Below, piece by piece: positions 51,856 to 60,827 of a DNA stretch of 64,000 nt. This DNA is from Sphingomonas dokdonensis (GTDB taxonomy: Bacteria > Pseudomonadota > Alphaproteobacteria > Sphingomonadales > Sphingomonadaceae). The stretch covers positions 496,001 through 560,000 of the forward strand of contig NZ_NBBI01000001.1 of NCBI RefSeq assembly GCF_002197685.1. The letters are read 5' to 3'. A program made the position numbers and the translations under genes. A model generated the notes under the pieces. That model saw only the letters and a list, made by a program, of their open reading frames with translations. It did not search any database and was not told the origin of the DNA. The stretch's first letter is position 1, and each line of letters opens with the position of its first letter.

Positions 51856-53313
51856 GTGAAGACACGATCCATGACCATCGCGGCCTTGCTGGCCGCCGTC
51901 GCCAGCCCGGCGCTGGCGCAGCAGCTGCCGGCCGCGGACAGCCAGCAGATCCTGAGCAACGTGACCGCGAACGAAAAGCCGATCAGCGATACGGCCCTGA
52001 CGATCTGGAAATATGCCGAGGTCGGCTACAAGGAGACGCAGAGCACCGCCTTGCTGCAATCCAGGCTCAAGACGGCAGGCTTCACCATCAAGGCCGGCGT
52101 GGCGGGCGAGCCGACCGCCTTCGTCGCGAGCTTCAAGAATGGTGCCGGGCCAGTGATCGGCGTGCTGGCGGAATATGATGCGCTGCCGGGCCTGTCGCAG
52201 CTTGCCCAGCCAACCAAGGCGAGCGCGGGCGGCCCCGCGGGGCATGGCTGCGGCCATAATCTTTTCGGCACCGCCAGCACCTATGCCGCGATCGCGGTGA
52301 AGGACTGGATGGTGAAGAACAAAGTCGGCGGCGAGATCCGCGTTTATGGCACGCCGGCGGAGGAAGGCGGCTCGGGCAAGGTCTATATGGTGCGCGCCGG
52401 GCTGTTCAACGATGTCGACACGGTGCTGCACTGGCACCCTGGCAACAGCAATTCGGCGGCGCAGGGGCCGTCGATGGCGAACATTTCGGGCAAGTTCCGC
52501 TTCCATGGCAAATCCGCGCACGCCGCCGGCGGACCGGACAAGGGTCGCTCGGCGCTCGACGGGGTCGAGGCGATGGATGCGATGGTGAACATGCTGCGCG
52601 AGCACATCCCCGACCGCACGCGCATTCATTATGTGATCACCAACGGTGGCAAGGCGCCCAACGTGGTGCCCGACGAGGCGGAGGTCTATTATTACGTTCG
52701 CCATGTCGATCCGAAGATCGTCAAGGACACCTGGGCCTGGGTGACGCAGGCGGCGCAGGGTGCGGCGATGGGCACGCAGACCAAGGTGGACTGGGAAGTA
52801 ACCGGCGGCGTCTATTCGCTGCTGCCCAATGCCGCGCTGATGAAGGTGATGGACGCCAGCCTGCATACGGCCGGTGCGATCAGCTGGACGCCGGAAGAGA
52901 TCGCCTTTGGCAAGAAGATCCAGGAGACGCTGGTGAATCCGCCGCCGGTCGAGACGGTGGGGCAGATCCAGCCGGCCGTGCTGGTGGATGATGCGCTCGG
53001 CGGATCGACCGACGTTGCCGATGTGAGCTGGAACACGCCGACGGTCGGCTTGTCGACGGCAACCTTCGTGCCAGGCTCGGCGGGGCATAGCTGGCAGAAC
53101 GTCGCGGCGGCGGGCTCTACCATCGGCGTGAAGGGCGCGGTGCTGGCGACCAAGACGCTGGCGTTGGCGGCGGCTGACCTGTTCTGCAACCCGGCGACGA
53201 TCGAGGCGGCGAAAAAGGAGTTTGCCGAGCGGCGCGGCGCCGACTTCCGCTACGAAGCGCTGCTGGGCGATCGTGAGCCGCCGCTGGATTACCGCAACGG
53301 CGTGGTGGAATAA
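51856..53313 (+). CDS. exported M20-family amidohydrolase (AbgB-like)
   Basis: 485 residues with a signal peptide (MTIAALLAAVASPALAQ). Dinuclear zinc site: HGCGHNLFG, an Asp in VLAEYDALPG, GTPAEEGGSGK with the catalytic/bridging Glu, and HWHPG. The sequence is close in pattern to AbgB-type aminobenzoyl-glutamate and N-acyl-amino-acid hydrolases, which cut amide bonds of acylated amino acids or dipeptides. GTG 51856 has GGGAG 7 bases upstream. It forms a transcript with the TonB receptor and is ended by a strong terminator at 53328. Confidence 0.9.
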   Translation: MKTRSMTIAALLAAVASPALAQQLPAADSQQILSNVTANEKPISDTALTIWKYAEVGYKETQSTALLQSRLKTAGFTIKAGVAGEPTAFVASFKNGAGPVIGVLAEYDALPGLSQLAQPTKASAGGPAGHGCGHNLFGTASTYAAIAVKDWMVKNKVGGEIRVYGTPAEEGGSGKVYMVRAGLFNDVDTVLHWHPGNSNSAAQGPSMANISGKFRFHGKSAHAAGGPDKGRSALDGVEAMDAMVNMLREHIPDRTRIHYVITNGGKAPNVVPDEAEVYYYVRHVDPKIVKDTWAWVTQAAQGAAMGTQTKVDWEVTGGVYSLLPNAALMKVMDASLHTAGAISWTPEEIAFGKKIQETLVNPPPVETVGQIQPAVLVDDALGGSTDVADVSWNTPTVGLSTATFVPGSAGHSWQNVAAAGSTIGVKGAVLATKTLALAAADLFCNPATIEAAKKEFAERRGADFRYEALLGDREPPLDYRNGVVE

Positions 53314-53327
53314 GCGGGACGTAAAGA

Positions 53328-53367
53328 GCGTGCCGTGCGGCCTTCTGGCTGCGCGGCGCGCTTTTTT
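53328..53367 (+). terminator. strong intrinsic terminator after the M20 gene
   Basis: A 15-bp stem with three G-U pairs (left arm begins GCGTGCCGTGC, right arm ends GCGCGGCGCGC), tetraloop TTCT, and six Ts at 53362-53367. It ends the receptor/M20 transcript. Confidence 0.9.
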
Positions 53368-53420
53368 GAGGGTGAGAAGACGCGCGGCAGGGTTTGGGGC
53401 GGGTCGCCCCGCGTGTTGCG

Positions 53421-54389
53421 CTAGCGCGAGAGCGTGATCGTGCCGTTTTTCCGCGACTTCACGCGGGCGGCGCCGGTGGCGACCAGCGCGGCGACCAAGG
53501 CATTACCGCCGCCATCTGTGGTGAAGGATCCGCTGTACGCCTGCCGGGCGAGGACCGGGTCTGCGATCACGATCCGTGTCGTGCCGTAGCGGTTAAGCGC
53601 CGTCACGACATTGCCAAGCGGCACCGCGCTGAAATCGAGCCGGCCGTCGCGCCAGCCGGCGACCTTCGCGGCGTCGGCGGCAACGGACAGCGTCGCTGCG
53701 TCGGCTCGAAGGCTTTGGCCGGGCTGCAGTGTGCGCGTGCCCGTATGCGTCGCGACGTGCACCGAACCTTCGAGCAGGGCAACGATCGTCTTGTCGCCGG
53801 CCTGCTCGACCGAGAATTGCGTACCCAGCGCGGTCACGCTGTTGCCGTTGGCCGTTACGACAAAGGGATGCGCCTTGTCCTTGGCGACGGTGAACAGCGC
53901 CCGCCCGCGATCGAGGGCGACCGCACGAACGGGGCCGATCGAGACAGTCGCGGCCGAACGCGCGTCCAGCAGCATGGTGGAGCCATCCGCCAGCGGGATC
54001 GATTTCGCCTGGTTTGTCGCGGCATAGGATTGCCGCGGCGCTGGAGCGTCGCTTGGCGCTTCGGTGATCAGGGTGGATGCCAGCGGCAGCCCGACCGCCG
54101 CGACCAACGCAGCAGCAAGCGCGCCGCCGATCACCCAGCGTCGCGCGGCCGGTGGACGGGCCGGCTTTATCGCCGTCTCGCGCAGCGCGCTGATCGACGG
54201 GTCGTTTGCCACCTCGCCGAGCAGTGCATCCAGCTTGCCGACCTGGGCCCATGCCTGATCGGCGGCGGCATCATCCTTGATCCACGCGTCGAGCGCGGCG
54301 CGCTCCTCCGCCGACATCATGGGCGCGTGGCTGCGCGCATACCAGGCGGCCGCCGCGTCGGCGGCCTTTCCTTTCGGCTTGTCGGTCAT
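53421..54389 (-). CDS. FecR-family anti-sigma / signal-transducing protein
   Basis: 322 residues. The cytoplasmic DUF4880 domain is in the first 50 residues (AAAAWYARSHAPMMSAEERAALDAWI); one membrane helix at about 83-103 (WVIGGALAAALVAAVGLPLA); then the FecR periplasmic domain (SIPLADGSTMLLDARSAATV, LDRGRALFTVAKDKAHPFVVTANG, ALGTQFSV) and a C-terminal STN-like repeat. It binds the adjacent sigma factor in the membrane and relays the signal from the divergent STN receptor. Its ATG is shared with the sigma stop (TGATG). Confidence 0.93.
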   Translation of the reverse strand: MTDKPKGKAADAAAAWYARSHAPMMSAEERAALDAWIKDDAAADQAWAQVGKLDALLGEVANDPSISALRETAIKPARPPAARRWVIGGALAAALVAAVGLPLASTLITEAPSDAPAPRQSYAATNQAKSIPLADGSTMLLDARSAATVSIGPVRAVALDRGRALFTVAKDKAHPFVVTANGNSVTALGTQFSVEQAGDKTIVALLEGSVHVATHTGTRTLQPGQSLRADAATLSVAADAAKVAGWRDGRLDFSAVPLGNVVTALNRYGTTRIVIADPVLARQAYSGSFTTDGGGNALVAALVATGAARVKSRKNGTITLSR

Positions 54390-54943
54390 CAGCCGATCGC
54401 CGCAGCCAGGATGCGAATGGCCCTCATGATATGCTTTTCGACTGCACTGACCGATATGCCCATGTGACGTGCGATCGCCGCGTAGCTCATCTCCTCGAAT
54501 CGGTGAAGCACGAACGCCTGTCTGGTGCGGTCGGGCAGTTCACCGATGGCGGCGACGAGCCGTGCGAGATCCTCCTTCCCCTGCAAGACGCGCTCGGGCG
54601 AGCATACCTCAACCGGGTGGTGCTCATTTTCCAGCGTCTGGTGCGCGGAACGGTGGCGCACCTGATTGCGCCGGGCGTGATCGGTAAGCACGCTGTGCGC
54701 GACCTGGAAGAGATAGGCAGCGGGATTGTCGATGGCGGTGTCGCGGCTGCGGGTGTGAAGGCGCAACACGACGTCCTGGACGAGATCATCGACATCGGCA
54801 GCAGCGACGCGGCGCGCAATGTAGCGGCGAATGGTGGGCAGCAGCTGCGTGACCTGGACGTCAGGCAGATGATCCGACGTGCTGCGTGGTTTCACCTTGA
54901 GCAACTGCGACCGACCCCCCGGTGCGGATTGGAGTTTCTCCAT
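54389..54943 (-). CDS. ECF RNA polymerase sigma factor, FecI-like
   Basis: 184 residues. Region 2 is RYIARRVAAADVDDLVQDVVLRLHT, and region 4 is LPDRTRQAFVLHRFEEMSYAAIARHMGISVSAVEKHI, matching FecI-type sigma factors that direct transcription of a TonB receptor. ATG 54943 is chosen because the N-terminal extension in the longer frame (to 54988) is unlike the family. The stop overlaps the FecR start by one base. Divergent from the STN-containing receptor, giving a complete FecI-FecR-FecA-type unit. Confidence 0.92.
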   Translation of the reverse strand: MEKLQSAPGGRSQLLKVKPRSTSDHLPDVQVTQLLPTIRRYIARRVAAADVDDLVQDVVLRLHTRSRDTAIDNPAAYLFQVAHSVLTDHARRNQVRHRSAHQTLENEHHPVEVCSPERVLQGKEDLARLVAAIGELPDRTRQAFVLHRFEEMSYAAIARHMGISVSAVEKHIMRAIRILAAAIG

Positions 54944-55087
54944 CTCCCGCCGCCCTTCTTGCTGAGGGCACGGCCGGCAGTCGATCATCTTCAGGCGACC
55001 TCGTCAAGCAGGGTTTGCGTGATTTCTCGCGGATGTGCGTGTTGTGCGATGCCGCAATTGACGGCATCATCGCTGCGGGGAAGGCGG

Positions 55088-57598
55088 GTGGCCGAGCGAA
55101 GCAACAGGCAAGTTTTGCGGTGTGTCGCGCTGGTGATCGCGGCGACGGTGGTTCAGCCGGCGATCGCCGCGGCACAGGGCGCGCGCGTCCGGCCCCGTAT
55201 CGCGGCGGGATCGCTGGATCGTGTGCTGCACGACATCGCGGCAGCCGCGGGTGTGCAATTGGTGTTCGATGCCGCACTGGTTTCGGGCAGGTTCAGCCCT
55301 GCGGTCGCGCGCGACCTGCCGGTGATGCAGGCGCTGGCGCTGGCGCTCCGCGGCACGGGGCTGCGCGCGCGCGCGGTGGAAGCGGGGGTGATCGTGTTGG
55401 AGCAGGAGCACACCGCCGCTGCGCCGGCGCCCGACAGTGACATCGTGGTGACCGCGATGCGACGGCCGACGCTGCTGCGGCGCACGGGCATGAGCCTGAC
55501 GGTGCTGTCCGGTTCGATGCTGGCCGAGCGCCGCGCCTATGACCTGCGCGGGCTTACGCGGCTGGCGCCGGCGCTGAACCCGATCAACACCGGGCCGCTG
55601 CAGCAAAGACTGTCGGTGCGCGGCGTGACGGGCACCGGCGAGAGCACGGTGGCGACCTATTTCGGTGAAGCCCCGGTGAGTGCGCCATCCGGGACCGGCT
55701 TCGACCCTGGCGCGGTGTCGCCGGACGTCGACCTGATCGATGTCGATCGCATCGAGTTGCTGCGTGGCCCGCAAGGCACGCTGTACGGCGCGGGTTCGAT
55801 GGGGGGCACGTTGCGGACGATCTTCCGACGGGCGGATGTCACCCAACTCGATGGCATGGTGGCGGCAGAGGCCGGCGTCACGGCGCATGGCGCGCCCAGT
55901 GCCGCGGTGAGCGCGGTGGCCAACCTGCCGCTGGTGCCCGAGACGCTGGCGATCCGCGCGGTGATAGGCCGGCGGCGGACCGGCGGCGTCATCGACAATA
56001 TGGCCTTGGGGCTCGCGAACACCGACGACGTCACCCGCCGTAGCGAGCGTGTGCTGGCGACCTGGCGGCCGATCGAGAGCGTCGACGTGGAGGCGACCTG
56101 GCTGAGCCAGCGCAATCGCATCGGTGATACGGGCGTGGCGACCGCGGCAGCGGGGCGCCTCGCCACGCGCGCGCCGGTGCGCCTGCCCAATAAGGAACGC
56201 CTGCGCTTGCTCACCGCATCGGTGCACTGGTCACCAGGACCCGTTCGGATGGTCGCCACCGCCTCGCATTACGATTGGCAGATCATGAAGCAGCTGGATT
56301 TCACCCGCGTGCTGGCCGGGCAGGGCGGCAGCACCGCGGCTTGCGCCCGCTATAGCGCTTTCCTTGGCGAGGCTGGGTGCGATGACGAACAGCGTGCCCG
56401 CTACCAAGGCTGGCTCGGAACACGGTTGCCCGCCGCCTTGTACCAGCCGATGCATGTCACGGGAACGAGCGGGGAACTGCGCTTCCACAGCGCGGATACG
56501 ACGTCTGATGGCTGGACGGCTGGCGCCTTTCTGGAACATCGCATCGACGATGTGGCGAGCAACGCCGTGCGGGCCGATGCGGTCACGGGATTGACGATCC
56601 AGCCGCTCGACCTGACCGGACGGCGGCTGATCGAGACGGTATTCGATCAGCAGGCGCTGTTTGCCGAATGGCGGCAGCGGATCATTCCTCATCTGACCAT
56701 CACCGTCGGCGGCCGCCTGTACCGCTATCGTCGGGCAGCGAGCGGGACGACGCCGGTGCCCAACATCATCACCGGCACCGGCGCGATCACCAGCGGGGCA
56801 TCGCGCACCACCGAGAAAGGGGCGAACGGGAAGCTGGAGCTTACCTGGTCTGCCGAAGGCAAGCCGACGCTGTATGCGATCGTGGCCGAGGGGTTTCGCC
56901 CCGGCGGGGTGAACATCACTCCGGCGTTGCGCAGCGACGAGCGCCCGTACCGCGCGGACCATCTGTGGAGTTACGAGATTGGCGCGAAATCACCGTCGCT
57001 CGATGGGTTGACGGTGGAAGCCTCCGCCTACCGGATCGACTGGCGCAACACGATCTTCGCCACCACCAGTCCGAACGGCGCCTTTGTCTACAACACCAAC
57101 CTTACCAGTGTGGCGATTACCGGCGGCGAGGCACGAGTGGCGTGGAAGGGATCGCGCCTGCGGGCGTCGGCCACCGCAGCGTATGTCGATGCGCGACTGG
57201 CGGCGGATACGTTGCTGGGCACCAGCGAGGGCGTGGGGCGGCGCGGCGATCATCTGCCCAATGTGCCCCGCGTGACCTATGCAGTGCTGTGGGACTGGTC
57301 GGTCGATGCACCGCACGATACCGCGCGATGGGTGCTGGGCGGGGCGCTGAGCGGGAACGGCGCCACGCATTCGACCTTCAGCCTGCAGAACCGCTATCAT
57401 GAGCGCACGCCGGCGCGCATGCTGGTGGACGGCTATCTCCTGTACCAGCGCGCGCGATGGAGCGCGCGGCTGGGGATCGACAACGTCTTCGACGCGCTGG
57501 CGCCGAGCCGCATCAGCTCCAGCGATTTCGGGGTCGGCCAGACCTATGTTGCGCGACCGCGCACGGTGACGATCGGGCTGACGCGGCAGTTCCGCTGA
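55088..57598 (+). CDS. TonB-dependent receptor with STN signalling domain (FecA-like)
   Basis: About 836 residues. Signal peptide VALVIAATVVQPAIAAAQ; STN domain (about 40-110: IAAGSLDRVLHDIAAAAGVQLVF...VARDLPVMQALALALRGTGLRARAVEAGVIVL); TonB box DSDIVVTAMRRP; plug with LRGPQGTLYGAGSMGGTLRTI; barrel ending TIGLTRQFR. The STN domain contacts FecR in the periplasm, so this receptor should be self-inducing. GTG 55088 follows GGGGAAGG; the upstream frame lies antisense to the sigma gene and is rejected. It resembles siderophore or haem receptors; the ligand is unknown. Confidence 0.92.
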   Translation: MAERSNRQVLRCVALVIAATVVQPAIAAAQGARVRPRIAAGSLDRVLHDIAAAAGVQLVFDAALVSGRFSPAVARDLPVMQALALALRGTGLRARAVEAGVIVLEQEHTAAAPAPDSDIVVTAMRRPTLLRRTGMSLTVLSGSMLAERRAYDLRGLTRLAPALNPINTGPLQQRLSVRGVTGTGESTVATYFGEAPVSAPSGTGFDPGAVSPDVDLIDVDRIELLRGPQGTLYGAGSMGGTLRTIFRRADVTQLDGMVAAEAGVTAHGAPSAAVSAVANLPLVPETLAIRAVIGRRRTGGVIDNMALGLANTDDVTRRSERVLATWRPIESVDVEATWLSQRNRIGDTGVATAAAGRLATRAPVRLPNKERLRLLTASVHWSPGPVRMVATASHYDWQIMKQLDFTRVLAGQGGSTAACARYSAFLGEAGCDDEQRARYQGWLGTRLPAALYQPMHVTGTSGELRFHSADTTSDGWTAGAFLEHRIDDVASNAVRADAVTGLTIQPLDLTGRRLIETVFDQQALFAEWRQRIIPHLTITVGGRLYRYRRAASGTTPVPNIITGTGAITSGASRTTEKGANGKLELTWSAEGKPTLYAIVAEGFRPGGVNITPALRSDERPYRADHLWSYEIGAKSPSLDGLTVEASAYRIDWRNTIFATTSPNGAFVYNTNLTSVAITGGEARVAWKGSRLRASATAAYVDARLAADTLLGTSEGVGRRGDHLPNVPRVTYAVLWDWSVDAPHDTARWVLGGALSGNGATHSTFSLQNRYHERTPARMLVDGYLLYQRARWSARLGIDNVFDALAPSRISSSDFGVGQTYVARPRTVTIGLTRQFR

Positions 57599-57609
57599 GG
57601 GCGAAAGGG

Positions 57610-60099
57610 TCAGTTGCTGCGTAGCCCCTGTGCCGGCGTTGCGCGCAGGGCCGGCAGGCTGCTCGCGACGCCGATCGCGATCGTGGTGACGATAAGGATC
57701 GCCAGCGTTCCGGCGATCGCCAGCGGACCGGGTGCCCATCGCAGCTCCAGGACGCCGGTGACGACATACCAGCCTGCGCCTAGGCCGAGCGCCAGCGCGA
57801 TCGCGCCGAGCAGCAGGGCGAGGAGGCCGTATTCGATGGCCTGACCTGCCAGCAGCTGACGTCGGCTGCCGCCCAGCAGCTTCAGGATGATCGTGTCGTA
57901 GCGGCGTGCCTGGCCCGATGCGGTGATTGCCCCGATCAGCACCACGATGCCGGCGGCGACGGTGACCGCGGCGGCCGCGCGGATGGCCAGTGCGATGCGA
58001 CCGAGCAGCTCGCTCACCTGCCCGATGAGGTCGCCGGTGCGCAGCATGGTGACCGAAGGCAGCGCCGCGGCAACGCCCGCGGCGATCGCGCCATCACGCG
58101 CGGGCGGCGCATAGACGCTGGCGAGCAGGCTGTGTGGCGCTTCCTGAATATAGCCGGGCGAGAAGATGAGCGCGAAGTTCAGCCCCATGCCCTGCCAGTC
58201 GACCTTGCGCAGCGCCGCGATGCGCGCAGGCACCTCGACGCCTAGTACCGCGACGGTGACGGTATCGCCCACCTTCAAGCCGAGGAGCTCGGCGGCGCGA
58301 TCCTCAAGCGAGATCAGCGGCGGCCCGTTGTAATCGGCAGGCCACCATTTGCCGGCGACCACCGTGTTGCGGGGCGGCACCGTTGCTGACCAGGTGATGG
58401 TACGATCGCCGCGCAAGATCCAGGCGCCCTCCGGAAGCGCCTTCATGTCGGCGACGCGGCGACCGTTCAGCGCCACGATGGACCCACGCAGCGAGGGTAC
58501 GGCCTCTATCGCGGCGGTGGGAGCGGCGCCGTGCACGGCGTTGCGAAAGGTAGCCGCATCGGCGGGCTGCACGTCGATGGCGAAGAAGCGCGGCGCTTTC
58601 GCGGGCACGGTGCTGGCCAGTTCGTTGGACAGGCTGGTATCGATCGCCGCCAAGGCGACGAAGAGGGAAAAGCCGAGCCCGAGCGCTACCACCAGCCGAT
58701 CGGTCTGCGCGCCGGGGCGGTGAAGATTGGCGAGCGCGAGGCGCAGCAGCGGGCGGCGGGGGCGGGGCAGTCGCGCCAGCAGCCAGCGGAGACCACCGCC
58801 AAGCAGCCAAAGCAAAAGGATCAGCGCTGCCGTTGCGCCTACAAACCCCAGGGCAATCAAGCGATCGCTGGCTGTCAGCACCGTCAGTGCGACCAGCGCG
58901 GCGAGCAGGAGCGCCATGCCGAGGATCACCGAAGGTGCCGGGCGACGGGCGGCGGCAACCCTGTCGCGCAGCAGGCTGGCGGCGGGAATGGCGCGCGCGC
59001 GGGCGAGCGCGGGCAGCGAGAAAAGGAGTGCAACCAACAGGCTGAGGCCCGCCGCCGTCAGCAGCGGTGCGGGGTAAAGCGCAAGCTGCGGCGGCACGGG
59101 CAGCGCACTGCCGGCGAGGATGCCGACGATCCATGGCACGGCAGCGCCGACAGCGAGACCTGCCGTGATGCCGATGGCGGCGACCAACCCGATCTGGATC
59201 AGGAACACGGCCGCAATCGTGCCGGATTGCGCACCCAGCACCTTGAGCGTGGCGATCATGGCGCCTTTGCGATCAAGATAGGCGCTGACGCCGCTGCCGA
59301 TTCCGATTCCGGCGATCGCCAGCGCGGCCAGGCCGACGAGCAGGAGGAACTGGCCGAGCTGATCGATGCTGCGCTTCACATTGCCGGCGGCGTCGCTTGG
59401 CGTCCGCGCACTCCAGCCGGCGCTGGGGTATCGACGGGTGAGCGCCTCGCCGACCTGTTCGGCGTTCAGCCCTGGCCGTAGCAGAATGCGGGTGCGGCTT
59501 TGGTACAGGCTGCCGGGCTGGATCACCTGGGTAGCGTCCAGGCCGTCGAGGTCGATGAGCGCGGTAGGGCCGAAGCTGAAGCCGAGTGCGTCCGGCTCGT
59601 TGGCGATGATGCCGATGATGCGCATGGTGGCGGCGCCGACGCGGATCTGGTTGCCGATCGCGACATTCAGCCGCTCGGCCAAAGCCGGGGCAATGGCGAT
59701 GTTGCGTCCTGTTGGCCGTGGCGCAAGGGCTCCGGGCTGTAGCTCCAGTCGGCCGATCAGCGGCCAGCGAGCGTCAGCTGCGCGCAGGTTGATCAGCGTG
59801 GACGCGCCGCCGTCGCGCGTTTGCGCCATCGTGTTGACCGACACCGTCTCCGATGTCCGTCCGTAAGAGGCGAACGCGGCGTTTTCCTCCACGGTCGCGC
59901 GCCGTTGCGATACGCGGAGCTCAAGGTCGCCGCCGAGCAACTGCCGGCTTTGTGCGTCCAGCGCGGCGGTGATAGAGGCAGACAGGCTGCCGATCCCGGC
60001 GAGCGCGGCCGTGCCGAGAAACAGGCAGACGAGCAGCAGCCACAGACCGCGTCCGCCCGCGCGCAGGTCACGAAGCGCCAGCCGCCATGCTTTGTTCAT
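57610..60099 (-). CDS. ABC transporter permease, FtsX/YbbP-like
   Basis: 829 residues. Ten or so membrane segments arranged as two FtsX-type cores plus large periplasmic loops (MacB/PCD-like SLSASITAALDAQSRQLLGGDLEL, and the second at about 470-680). The duplicated layout and length match YbbP. The gene overlaps its ATPase by 4 bases (ATGA at 60096-60099). YbbA/YbbP with a TesA neighbour is the E. coli gene order, conserved here. It probably moves lipid-linked or envelope substrates; the transported molecule is unknown. Confidence 0.9.
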   Translation of the reverse strand: MNKAWRLALRDLRAGGRGLWLLLVCLFLGTAALAGIGSLSASITAALDAQSRQLLGGDLELRVSQRRATVEENAAFASYGRTSETVSVNTMAQTRDGGASTLINLRAADARWPLIGRLELQPGALAPRPTGRNIAIAPALAERLNVAIGNQIRVGAATMRIIGIIANEPDALGFSFGPTALIDLDGLDATQVIQPGSLYQSRTRILLRPGLNAEQVGEALTRRYPSAGWSARTPSDAAGNVKRSIDQLGQFLLLVGLAALAIAGIGIGSGVSAYLDRKGAMIATLKVLGAQSGTIAAVFLIQIGLVAAIGITAGLAVGAAVPWIVGILAGSALPVPPQLALYPAPLLTAAGLSLLVALLFSLPALARARAIPAASLLRDRVAAARRPAPSVILGMALLLAALVALTVLTASDRLIALGFVGATAALILLLWLLGGGLRWLLARLPRPRRPLLRLALANLHRPGAQTDRLVVALGLGFSLFVALAAIDTSLSNELASTVPAKAPRFFAIDVQPADAATFRNAVHGAAPTAAIEAVPSLRGSIVALNGRRVADMKALPEGAWILRGDRTITWSATVPPRNTVVAGKWWPADYNGPPLISLEDRAAELLGLKVGDTVTVAVLGVEVPARIAALRKVDWQGMGLNFALIFSPGYIQEAPHSLLASVYAPPARDGAIAAGVAAALPSVTMLRTGDLIGQVSELLGRIALAIRAAAAVTVAAGIVVLIGAITASGQARRYDTIILKLLGGSRRQLLAGQAIEYGLLALLLGAIALALGLGAGWYVVTGVLELRWAPGPLAIAGTLAILIVTTIAIGVASSLPALRATPAQGLRSN

Positions 60100-60827
60100 G
60101 CGGCGCCGCTGTCCTGAACGATCGCACCATCAGCGAGGGAGATGACGCGGCGGCAGCGTGCGGCAAGTTTGGGATCGTGCGTAATGACGAACAGCGTCGC
60201 GCCGGTTTGGGCGTGGCGATCGAACAGCAGATCCATGATCGCAGTGCCGGTGGTGCCATCGAGATTGCCGGTCGGCTCATCGGCGAACAGGATCGGCGGT
60301 CGCGGTGCGAGCGCCCGGGCGATAGCGACGCGCTGTTGCTCGCCGCCGGAAAGTTGCGCGGGATAATGGGTGAGGCGATGGCCGAGCCCGACCGCCTCCA
60401 GTTCGGTTTGCGCGGTAGCGAAGGCATCGGGCCGACCGGCCAGTTCAAGCGGCACCGCGACATTTTCCAGCGCCGTCATGGTCGGCAGCAGGTGAAAGGC
60501 TTGCAGGATGATGCCAATGCGACCGCGCCGCGCGACCGCCAGCTGATCTTCATTTAGCCGATCGAAATCGAGCCCGGCGACGTGCACGCTGCCGCCGGTC
60601 GGGCGCTCCATGCCGGAAAGCAGCGCCATCAACGATGACTTGCCTGAGCCGGATGGCCCGAGCAACGCGACGCTGTCGCCTGCTTGCACCGCGAGATCGA
60701 TCCCATGCAGGATCTGAGTGCGGGCAGGTGGTCGGCCCAGGGCGAGCGCCAGATTGCGTGCCTCGATGACGATGCTATCGCCGCGAGCAGGCGCAGGGAC
60801 GGGCGAAGGAGAAGCAGATGCTGTCAC
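60096..60827 (-). CDS. ABC transporter ATP-binding protein, YbbA/LolD-like
   Basis: 243 residues. Walker A GPSGSGKSSL, Q-loop ILQAFHLLP, signature LSGGEQQRVAIARAL, Walker B ILFADEPTG and the H-loop VITHDP are all present. No good ATG precedes IEARNLALALG, so GTG 60827 is the best start. This start lies inside the 5' end of the divergent tesA gene (ATG 60818), a 10-base head-to-head overlap. It energises the permease encoded next. Confidence 0.93.
   Translation of the reverse strand: MTASASPSPVPAPARGDSIVIEARNLALALGRPPARTQILHGIDLAVQAGDSVALLGPSGSGKSSLMALLSGMERPTGGSVHVAGLDFDRLNEDQLAVARRGRIGIILQAFHLLPTMTALENVAVPLELAGRPDAFATAQTELEAVGLGHRLTHYPAQLSGGEQQRVAIARALAPRPPILFADEPTGNLDGTTGTAIMDLLFDRHAQTGATLFVITHDPKLAARCRRVISLADGAIVQDSGAA

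Noticed and set aside
50052..51959. 635-codon minus-strand open frame opposite the TonB receptor
   Set aside because: Low-complexity Arg/His-rich translation without start context; the plus frame has full receptor motifs.
54431..55087. N-terminal extension of the STN receptor frame
   Set aside because: It lies antisense to the sigma factor gene and has no signal peptide; a GTG with a good ribosome site and signal peptide lies at 55088.
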